NCBI RefSeq assembly: GCF_009690625.1
Contig: NZ_CP033878.1
Location: forward strand, 2,564,396-2,628,395
Source: Halorhabdus sp. CBA1104
GTDB lineage: Archaea > Halobacteriota > Halobacteria > Halobacteriales > Haloarculaceae
Direction: 5' to 3'
Length of the DNA stretch: 64,000 nucleotides
Shown here: piece after piece, positions 26,990 through 35,400 of the stretch
Position numbering within the stretch: the stretch's first letter is position 1
Layout: every line of letters starts with the position of its first letter
Position numbers and translations under genes: made by a program
Notes under the pieces: generated by a model
Database searches by the model: none
Seen by the model: only the letters and a program-made list of their open reading frames with translations
Told to the model about the DNA's origin: nothing

Positions 26990-29173
26990 GTGGTGATCCC
27001 GGACGACGATCCAGACTCCCCATACGAGCGGTTTTTCCCCTACGACGAGCCATACGACCACCAGCGCGAGGCCATCGAGGGAATCGCCGAAGCACTCGAA
27101 GATGCATCGGACGTACTGCTCGAAGGGGCCACGGGGACGGGCAAGACGCTGGCGGCGCTGACGCCCGCACTGGAACACGCTCGCCGAACCGACAAGACGG
27201 TCGTCATCACGACCAACGTCCACCAGCAGATGCGCCAGTTCACCGCGGAGGCCCGGGCGATCAACCACCAGGAGTCCATCCGGGCGATCGTCTTCCGCGG
27301 GAAGGCTTCGATGTGTCACATCGACGTGGGCTACGAGGAGTGTCAGGCGTTGCGGGATACGACTCACGATCTCGTCGACGCCGAGAGCGAACGGGCCGAC
27401 CTCGAACGCCGTCAGCGCGACCTCTTAGAAGAGAGCCAGGCAGGCGACGGCGACGCGGCCGAGGCTCGCTCGGCAATCATGGACGAACTCGAGAGCGTCG
27501 GCGAAGAACTCCAAACCCTGCGCGAAGAGCAATCGACCTGTGAACACTACTACCACAATCTCACGAGCGATACTGACGACTTCTACGCGTGGCTGTACGA
27601 CGACGTTCGGACGCCGGACGAGGTTTACGAGTACGCCGAGCGGCAGGGCTTTTGCGGATACGAACTCCTGAAAGACGGCATCGAGGGCGTCGATCTGGTG
27701 ATCTGCAACTACCACCACCTGCTGGACCCGTTCGTTCGCGAGCAGTTCTTCCGCTGGCTGGGCCGGGACCCGAGTGACGTGATCGCAGTCTTCGACGAGG
27801 CTCACAACGTCGCTGACGCCGCCCGCGATCACGCCCGCCGGACGCTGGCCGAACCCACGCTCGAACGCGCTCTCGACGAACTCGACGGAAGTGACGATCC
27901 ACGGGCCGATGCCGCGCGGAACGTCCTGACGACGATCCACACGGCCCTCCAGGAAACCTACGAAGACGCCCTGGCATTCGGCCAACGGGAGACGATCGAG
28001 GACGACTGGGAGGACCTCGCGATCGACAACGACGACCGCCGGGACGATCTCACCCTGTCGCTCCTCCAGCACTACACGGGCCAGGGGGTCAGCGACGACT
28101 TAGCGAGTGCACTCAAACTCGGGCAGGCCCTCGACCAGCAGTACGAAGACGCCTTCAAGGACGGCGAGACGAGCGTCCGCAAGGAGTGTCCGACCCTCCA
28201 GGCGGCGACGTTCTTCGAGGCCTGGCTGGCCGAGAGCGACGAGTCGGGGCTCTATCCGGTGGTGAGCGTCCGCCGAGACGACGATAACGGCGATCTGTAC
28301 GGCCGGGCGGAACTGTACACGGCCATCCCTCAGCGCGTCACCAGCGGGCTGTTCGAGGATCTCTACGCGACCGTGTTGATGAGTGCAACCCTCCGTCCGT
28401 TCGACGTGACCGAGGACGTGTTGGGACTCGAGGACCCGGTGACGATGGCCTACGGCCCACAGTTCCCCGCGGAGCGCCGACGCACCTACGCGGTCGACGT
28501 CCCCGCGCTGTTTGCCAGCCGGCGTGACGAACCCGAACTCCAGGATACTGTCGCGGGTGTCATCGAGGACGCCGCCCGGATGACACCGGGCAACACCCTC
28601 GCTTTTTTCCCGAGTTACGCCGAGGCCGAGCGGTATCACGACCGTGTGAATATCGAGGGGACCCGCTACCTCGACGAACCCGGCACCCGCGCCCAGGAGT
28701 TACGGGAGACGTTCACCGCTGACGACGACGGTGTGCTGTTCACCTCGCTGTGGGGGACGCTGGCTGAGGGCGTCAGTTTCGACGGCGACGACGCCCGGAC
28801 GGTCCTGGTCGTCGGCGTGCCTTATCCCTATCTCGACGAGCGCATGGACGCCGTCCAGGCGGCCTACGAGACGGCCTTCGACGGCGAGGATGCCGGGTGG
28901 CGCTACGCCGTCGAGATTCCCACCGTTCGCAAGACGCGTCAGGCGATGGGGCGGGTGATCCGCTCGCCCGAGGACTTCGGGGCGCGGGTACTGATCGACC
29001 GGCGATACACCGAAGACGCGGAGATCCAGATGCCCGAGTACGCCGTCCGTGGCACGTTTCCACCGGCCGAACGGAGCGAGATGATCGACGTCGACCCCGG
29101 CAAGCTCAAGTTCGGATTGCTGAACTTCTATGCCGACGTCGAGGCTTACGACGGCGATCCGCCCGCCCCTTGA
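26990..29173 (+). CDS. XPD/Rad3-like iron-sulfur DNA helicase
   Basis: A 727-residue superfamily-2 helicase. Motifs in order are Walker A GATGTGKT, four cysteines in the XPD pattern (CHIDVGYEEC, STCEHYY and GFCGYEL) that would bind a 4Fe-4S cluster, DEAH (FDEAHNVADAA), motif III SATLRPF, and motif VI QAMGRVIRSPEDFG. Haloarchaeal members act in DNA repair or replication. I place the start at a GTG (26990, giving MVIPDDDPD), since the upstream in-frame extension lies in promoter-like A/T-rich DNA. The 3' end overlaps the convergent Nudix gene by 28 bp. Confidence 0.85.
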   Translation: MVIPDDDPDSPYERFFPYDEPYDHQREAIEGIAEALEDASDVLLEGATGTGKTLAALTPALEHARRTDKTVVITTNVHQQMRQFTAEARAINHQESIRAIVFRGKASMCHIDVGYEECQALRDTTHDLVDAESERADLERRQRDLLEESQAGDGDAAEARSAIMDELESVGEELQTLREEQSTCEHYYHNLTSDTDDFYAWLYDDVRTPDEVYEYAERQGFCGYELLKDGIEGVDLVICNYHHLLDPFVREQFFRWLGRDPSDVIAVFDEAHNVADAARDHARRTLAEPTLERALDELDGSDDPRADAARNVLTTIHTALQETYEDALAFGQRETIEDDWEDLAIDNDDRRDDLTLSLLQHYTGQGVSDDLASALKLGQALDQQYEDAFKDGETSVRKECPTLQAATFFEAWLAESDESGLYPVVSVRRDDDNGDLYGRAELYTAIPQRVTSGLFEDLYATVLMSATLRPFDVTEDVLGLEDPVTMAYGPQFPAERRRTYAVDVPALFASRRDEPELQDTVAGVIEDAARMTPGNTLAFFPSYAEAERYHDRVNIEGTRYLDEPGTRAQELRETFTADDDGVLFTSLWGTLAEGVSFDGDDARTVLVVGVPYPYLDERMDAVQAAYETAFDGEDAGWRYAVEIPTVRKTRQAMGRVIRSPEDFGARVLIDRRYTEDAEIQMPEYAVRGTFPPAERSEMIDVDPGKLKFGLLNFYADVEAYDGDPPAP

Positions 29174-29697
29174 TCGTCCACGACGGCGTCGATCGCGTCC
29201 TCGAAGACAGCCCGGTAATCTGGCTCCAAGGCAGCCGGACCCAGCTCCTCGCGCTCGAAATACCGGACTGCAGCGGCATCTGACCCTGCCGTTGGCGTCC
29301 CGTCGACGGCGGTGGCCGGGGTCATGTAAATCACGACCAGCGTGTAGCCGCCGTGGGCACCCGGGCGGAGTCGCGTCGAAACCAGCGAGGCGTCCTCGGG
29401 GGCGACTGAGAGTGTGGTTTCTTCCCGCAATTCCCGGACGGCCGCTTTTCGAGCCGGTTCGTCCCATTCCAGGTAGCCTGCGGGAAGGCTCCACCGGCCT
29501 GCTGCCGGGGCGCTGCTACGTTTGACCAACAGGACCGAGGGTGGGTCCTCGCGGACGACGAGGACGCCAGCCGCGGGGTCGGGGTTCCGGTAGACCACCC
29601 ACTCACAGTCTGGACAGAAGCGCCGCAATCGCCCTTCTCGCTGTCGCTTTTCGAGCATCGTCCCGCAGTGGGGACAATAGGCCGGAGCCGCTGTCAT
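29146..29697 (-). CDS. Nudix hydrolase with N-terminal zinc ribbon
   Basis: A 183-residue protein. Residues 8-31 form a zinc ribbon (CPHCG ... CPDC). A Nudix domain follows with the box GYLEWDEPARKAAVRELREE, in which all catalytic Glu residues are present but the final Gly of the consensus is Thr. The zinc-ribbon plus Nudix layout is that of NudC-like NADH/NAD-cap pyrophosphatases, although the protein is shorter than NudC. Substrate not established. Its stop lies within the helicase 3' end on the opposite strand. Confidence 0.85.
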   Translation of the reverse strand: MTAAPAYCPHCGTMLEKRQREGRLRRFCPDCEWVVYRNPDPAAGVLVVREDPPSVLLVKRSSAPAAGRWSLPAGYLEWDEPARKAAVRELREETTLSVAPEDASLVSTRLRPGAHGGYTLVVIYMTPATAVDGTPTAGSDAAAVRYFEREELGPAALEPDYRAVFEDAIDAVVDDQGAGGSPS

Positions 29698-29791
29698 TGG
29701 TCAACTTTCGAGCGGGCCACTCAAGAACTTCCCTGTCGTCTCTCGGCCGACGGTCCCTCGTGACTCGCCTTTCCCGACCCGGCGGTCGCGA

Positions 29792-30223
29792 TCAGTTGAC
29801 GGGGATGGTTCGTCCACCGCCGTCGTCGGGTTGTTCCTTGGGCAGGGTCACCGTCAGGACACCGTGTTGATAGCTGGCGTCGGTTTCGTCTTCGGCGATC
29901 CGCTCCGGTAGCGACACCGACCGGCTGACCGACTGCTGGCGACGCTCCCGGCGGACGAACACGTTCTCCTCGCTCGTGACGTCCGATTCGGTCTCTGCGC
30001 TGATCCGGAGCGTGGTCGCGTCGGGGAGGGTCACGTCGATGTCGTCGCTGTCATAGCCCGGTAGGTCCGCCGTGACGACGAACTGCTCGCCCTCGTCGCG
30101 GACGTTGACCGGGATACCCCCGAGCGAGCCCCCGACGTCCATCGGGTCGAAGGACTCGAACTGGCGGCCCATCTGTTCGAACAGCCGCTCGATTTCGTCG
30201 AATGGGTTGGGTTTGGATGGCAT
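29792..30223 (-). CDS. Hsp20/alpha-crystallin family small heat-shock protein
   Basis: A 143-residue ATP-independent chaperone that holds unfolding proteins. The alpha-crystallin domain spans about 45-135 and ends with HGVLTVTLPK (the conserved GVLxxxxPK). A short N-terminal region contains the FDEIERLFEQMGRQF helix. The ATG at 30223 (MPSKPNPFDE) matches family starts, while the upstream in-frame Met would add an unrelated extension. Confidence 0.9.
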   Translation of the reverse strand: MPSKPNPFDEIERLFEQMGRQFESFDPMDVGGSLGGIPVNVRDEGEQFVVTADLPGYDSDDIDVTLPDATTLRISAETESDVTSEENVFVRRERRQQSVSRSVSLPERIAEDETDASYQHGVLTVTLPKEQPDDGGGRTIPVN

Positions 30224-30435
30224 GGGTTCTCCACATCGATGTACGTCGGCCAACGACTTAACTATCACTTTGGCTGTCATGGGGGCCGCTGTCGATCCTG
30301 TGGTTGTTGGTTGCTGGAGACTCCGATGCCGTTCGCGGCGCTGTCTCTGGGCTACTCGACGCGTTCGAAAACTCGCTACGAAGGCCCCGTCGCAGCGGCA
30401 GTTGTCCGTCCTTCTGCGATTCTGTCCGCCGGCCT

Positions 30436-30783
30436 TCAGCGTGTGTCGACGAACGTCGCGTCGGCCGAGGTCCGTCCCTCGTTGAACGAGAGGACTTTCC
30501 CGCGGATGACGTCGCCCTCGCTGACGTCCCTCGGGACATCCTCGGTAAACAGCACGAACCCCTCGACTTTCCCGACGGCGATCAGCTCGCCGGAGTGGTG
30601 CTCGGTGAACTCGACGACGCCGAACTCATAGACGTCGCCGACCTCGACCGGCGGCTCCCGGCCCTGGGCGGCCTCGTGTGCCTGCTGTGACGCTGCCTGC
30701 TCCGACGACCGTCCGAGCCACAGGATCGCCACGATAACGAGGACGAGGACTACCCCGCCGGCGACGAACCAGAGTTCATCCAT
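30436..30783 (-). CDS. Membrane-anchored TRAM-domain protein
   Basis: A 115-residue protein. One N-terminal membrane helix (MDELWFVAGGVVLVLVIVAIL) is followed by a TRAM-like OB domain (PVEVGDVYEFGVVEF ... GKVEGFVLFTEDVPRDVSEGD ... SADATFV). TRAM domains bind RNA, and stand-alone copies are abundant in haloarchaea. A longer version starting at 30840 is possible, but its first 19 residues overlap the decayed copy of the metalloprotease gene and look unrelated. Role unknown. Confidence 0.7.
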   Translation of the reverse strand: MDELWFVAGGVVLVLVIVAILWLGRSSEQAASQQAHEAAQGREPPVEVGDVYEFGVVEFTEHHSGELIAVGKVEGFVLFTEDVPRDVSEGDVIRGKVLSFNEGRTSADATFVDTR

Positions 30784-30849
30784 ATCTCGCCCCAGATCGC
30801 GCTGCCCAAAGACGGTGGCGGTCGGTGGTTGGGTAATCATGTAGTCTGT

Positions 30850-31990
30850 TTTCGGTTATCGCGCACCGGGGCCGTTTTCCATCTACCCCGTGAATCTCAA
30901 CCTGCTCGTCGACGGGTTCGCCTCCGCGAATACCACTCGGTGCGCCATTCCCGTCGTCATCACGCAAACGCTCTCGGGAGAGGAGCACATTGTCCGAATA
31001 CCCGACACCGTGGACGCCAATCCAGCCATCCCAGTAGCCGTCATCGTCCGTGTCTGGATTCAGTGGCTCCGTCGGTTCTTCGAGTATATTTGCATCTGTG
31101 ACCTTAACTTCGTGAACGAAACCAAGCCGCCGGTATTGCCTGTGGTAGCTTTCCGAATTCCGTTCAGCTCCTGACCGTCAGTCAAACCATCGTCGTCAGT
31201 ATCGGGATCCCACGGCCGGGCCCCTTCTGACAGTTCCTCAGTATTCGACAGCCAGGTATCCGTCCGCTGGGTCCCATCCAAGGCCGTGAATGTTAGCCGA
31301 TCGAACACTTCGCGGTTCCGGGAGGCATACTCGCCAACAGAATCGTCCGTGACGAAATCGAAGTCACTTGTTGCGTCGTTCAAACCGTGTTTCCCGACTG
31401 GAACGTCGTTACTCGCGAGTTCCGCCGGAACACCGATATCTTCCGCAGTGAAATAGAACCGATACGCCGCGTGATCGCCTTCGATCGTCTCGATCATGTC
31501 GGCCTGCTCCCGCGTTATCCCGTATGTTACGGGCTCCTCAGGATCCGTGTGCGTGTACTCCTTCTCTACGTAGTCCGTCAGCCCACCGTCGTCTGAATCG
31601 ACTTCCAACGGATCAGACGAGACCCACAGGACACCGTCGCCATCCGCCTCGACGCTGCCGTTCCATCGATAGGCGACCGCTTCGCCGTCAATCGTTCGGT
31701 TGATCGTCTCAATCTTCCAGCCGTTGGTTGCCGCACTCGTCTTCAAACCCGGTTTCGTGTCGTCGTCAATTCCGCCAGCCTGCTCACGATGGCCCATGTT
31801 CCCAGTGCAGACCTCGTCGGAGGCGATATCTGTCCCAAATCTCGAACTATCGTTATTCCTACCGGCACCGAGCAAGTGGCCAGTCTCGTGGACGATTGTC
31901 TTCTGTAAGTGAGTATCAGTCGGCGTGCTCGAATCCGTGTGATCGTCAGTGAGGACGAGTGTCCCGAATCCATTCCCGCTCACATGACTC
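30850..31990 (-). pseudogene. Decayed, rearranged partial copy of the large TSP3/VWA/metalloprotease gene
   Basis: Reading down the minus strand, the first recognisable piece (about 31978-31862) encodes GFGTLVLTDDHT ... HETGHLLGAGR, the C-terminal protease site of the 32497-37095 protein. It is followed at about 31730-31150 by a segment matching the internal part of that protein (WKIETINR, LWVSSDP, EYTHTDPE, FDFVTD, LTFTALDG, WDPDTDDDGLTDGQE). A frameshift near 31130 puts the next match (HEVKVTDA, then DGYWDGWIGVHGVGYS and PVDEQVEIH) in another frame down to about 30860. No signal peptide or start is credible. The order is permuted relative to the intact gene. Confidence 0.75.
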
Positions 31991-32065
31991 GCCAGGTATT
32001 CGTTCACAAACGAAGGCCTGAACCCTTTTCGTCCGGCGGAGTCCCTTCTGAATGAGTGAAACATC

Positions 32066-32494
32066 CTATGAACCATCACACCGTGGCCCATCCTGGTAGA
32101 ACGACTGATTTGCCCCTCCCTCAATCATTTTTAACCCTTGGAATGCACCTTCTCCATCGGTTTCGATCTCGCCGTAGCCGAGTACGATTCTCTCTGGCTG
32201 CTGAGACACTGTGAGCGTGAAATTCGTCGGCGGACGGTCGTCGGTGAATGTACCAATAGTGGCGCGGTCCATCCACTCTCCGGACTGATCCAGAGCACAA
32301 ACAGTGACGTTTTCAATCCGAAGCTGATCGGTGTATAAGCCTCCCAGACTCACTGACCCATTAATTTGTATTCCCTCTGCAGTCTCCCTTTGGTCATCCA
32401 CATCGGCACTGATTGTCCATTCAAGATCTCCACTACAGCCTCCAAGAACGCCAATAACCAACAAGAGAGTAATCATCAAGCCTTGTCGGTTCAT
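32066..32494 (-). CDS. Small secreted lipoprotein downstream of the large VWA/metalloprotease gene
   Basis: A 142-residue protein with lipobox signal (MNRQGLMITLLLVIGVLGGC) and a mature beta-rich domain of about 120 residues containing one internal Cys pair and several N-glycosylation sequons. The ATG at 32494 follows the stop of the 1532-residue gene by two bases, so they form an operon. No family recognised. The association suggests a companion of the large protein. Its 3' end runs into the decayed gene copy. Confidence 0.65.
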   Translation of the reverse strand: MNRQGLMITLLLVIGVLGGCSGDLEWTISADVDDQRETAEGIQINGSVSLGGLYTDQLRIENVTVCALDQSGEWMDRATIGTFTDDRPPTNFTLTVSQQPERIVLGYGEIETDGEGAFQGLKMIEGGANQSFYQDGPRCDGS

Positions 32495-32496
32495 AA

Positions 32497-35400
32497 TCAA
32501 CCACCTATAGAGTCGATATTCTCAAACTCAATTGTCATTAGTTCTTCGACACTGAAAGCAATATATCGCTCATTCATCGGATGGTTTCCAATATACTCGT
32601 TCCAACCACCACTCATGACGCTCCATTGCGTCCTAGCATCTCCTTCAAGTTCTACATTTTCCTCTGTATCGTCACCTGGTTTTCCACTATACACTTCATT
32701 GGGAATGTTGAATGGGCGATCTCCGTCGTCAGCGCGTCCGGCACCGAGCAAGTGTCCAGTCTCGTGGACGATTGTCTTCTGGAGATGGGTATCAGTCGGC
32801 GTGCTCGATCCCGTGTGATCGTCAGTGAGGACGAGTGTCCCGAATCCGAATCCTTCGATCTGTCCCCACGCCCAGTCAGAACCATCCGTCGAGGCGATTC
32901 CCTGGCGACCACTGAAATCCTTAATCTTCGGTAGCGGATTTTCGCCACCTTCCGTCGTGACGAACATGTAGGCTCGCGACTGGTTATCGTGGTACTCACG
33001 CTCGATCCACTGTGCGTCTGTGAGTGAAATCGGCGGTGTATAGTCGTTCTCTTCCTCGACACAATTTGTGGCGCCATACAGCCCATAACAGCGAAGGGTC
33101 GACTCCGTGAGATCATCGTCATCGATGTCAGTCTGGTCGACGTGGAAGTCGACATCCATCCCGTATAATGCGTAGTTCTGTTCTGCATCGTCGAGAACGT
33201 CGAGTGCCGTCGAATCAGCATCGACGTATCGATCTACTTCGACATCGAGGGATGGATCCGGCGTGCTCGCGGGGTCAGTAGGATCCGCCGTTTGGCTCGG
33301 ATCGTAGTCTCGCCAGTGCAACTCCCCGATGTGGACGTTCGAGTGGTACTTCGGGCCGTTCGCGATGAGACGTGCCCCCGGATCGTCTGACTCGACCTCG
33401 TGAATCCCGACCTGTTCGTCGACGCGTTCGTCACCTTCGATGCCGTTGCCCGACTGTAAGTGCTCTCGATACAGAATTACGTTCTCCGAATACCCGACAC
33501 CGTGGACGCCGATCCAGCCGTCCCAGTAGCCGTCGCCGTCTGTGTCATTCTTCGCGGGATCTAGATCGAGCGTCCGGTCATGTTTAACCTCATGTTGTAC
33601 ACTATATCCTGACCTAACGGGTGGCGTGTCAGCGGGCACGTGCGTTAGCCAGTTGTGTTCTTGGCCGTCAGTCAACCCATCGTCGTCGCTGTCGGGATCC
33701 CACGGATCGAGATCGTGTTTCACTTCGACAGCATTTGGCATTGCGACGTCTGTCCGGGTCGTCCCGTCGAGGGCCGTGAACGTCAGTTTTTCCCAGGCTT
33801 CGGTCACCGAATACGTACCGTCCCCGGCCTGCGGTGCCAATCCGTCGGTGACGAAGTCGTAATCCGCCGTTGCGTCGGTGAGTGGGCTGTCCGGTCGCTG
33901 CAGATTGAGTAAGGAGTACGAGGCTTCGTAGAAATGTCTCGTCTGAGTATTGTAGTTCCTGTAGTCGGGCCGATCCACCACGGGCTGATCACCATTCTTG
34001 ATATCGGTGACCAGCCCGCGTGGCTCGCCCGCGATCGTATACGTGAGTCGCTGTTCCGGGTCAGTATGCGTGTACTCTTTCTCCTCGGAATCGTTCAGTC
34101 CGTCGCCGTCCGTGTCTTTCACCATGGGATCGGACGACACCCAGATGATCCCAGTGGGATCTTGCTCGACGCTGCCGGCCCAGCGGTAAGCTCGCCCGCT
34201 TTTGTTGATCGTCTGAATTTTCCAAGAGCTGTTCTCTTGGAGATCAGTGAGCCCATCATCGTCGGAATCGTTCAACGCTGGATTGCTCTGTAACTCGTAG
34301 TACTGGGCGACCTGAGTCCGTGATTGCTCGTTCACCGCAAACGAGAACGTCTCCTCACGATACGTTCCAACCTCCTCGCCATCAGTGAGACCGTCGTCGT
34401 CCGAATGCTGGGCGTCCGGATTGGTTTCGACGTGTGTGCTCCCGTAGCCCGTATGTCCGATCGGAATCCCGTTCGTTTCGAGGCTATCCGGCAGGCCGTC
34501 ACCGTCTGAATCTTGTGGCTCGACTTCCTCGGCGACCCGCGAGAACACGTTCGGTAACTCCGAGGCGTCCGAGACGTAGTTGTAGGTGCCTCCAGTGATT
34601 TCGGCGATCTCCGAGAGTTTAGACCCGTCGGCCCCACCAAACCCGATCGTGTGGATGGTGATGCCCTGGTCGGCCGCCGTCTGTGCCTGGGCAAGCCCGC
34701 CAGATCCCTGGCCGTCGGTCAGCAAGATCGCGACCTTCGCCCGCGAGTCGTTGCTGGCTGTCGCGAAGTGCTGATTGGCTCTCCCAACGCCCGAACCGAT
34801 GTTCGTTCCTCCCTGGGCGTCCAACTGCTCGATCGTGACGTTGACCGCCCCGAAGTCCGTCGTGAGTTGCTGGGCGACGTGGGCGTCGCCGTCGAAGTCC
34901 ACGACGCCCGCCCGGTCACCCTCGACGAGCGCACCGACGAACTCTTTGGCTGCCTGTTTGCGGAACTCCTGGGGATCGTTCCAGTCCATCGATCCCGAGG
35001 AGTCGATGATGAACTGCACGTCCACCGGCTGGATACTCCCATTGTCGCCGGACTTGCTCCGGTTCGCAGGTCGTTTGGCGGAAATATCACTTGCCCAGTT
35101 CGAAATCGAGAACACCGCGAACGTCGAGAAGTGTTCTGTCTCGGCCGTGACGGTGTTGTTCGCCGCGTCGATCGTCGAGTTCAGCGGCACGTACAACTGC
35201 TTCTCGCGGTCGTAGGTGACCACCATCAGGTCCGATTCGTTACTCGCTGCCGGCAGCGAATCGTCGTACTCGATCGTAACGTTCGCTGACTCGAAATCCG
35301 CTGCCGATTCGATCTCGACGATCTCGGAGACGCTCATGTTCGCGACGCGGTCGCCCTGGGCGAAGCGTTCGGTTTGCTCTGCGACAGTCACCCCACCGGC

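Noticed and set aside
31060..32124. Open frame of 354 codons as an intact protease gene
   Set aside because: It lacks a signal peptide, its first residues overlap another gene in a different frame, its domain order is permuted, and matching sequence continues out of frame beyond 31130.
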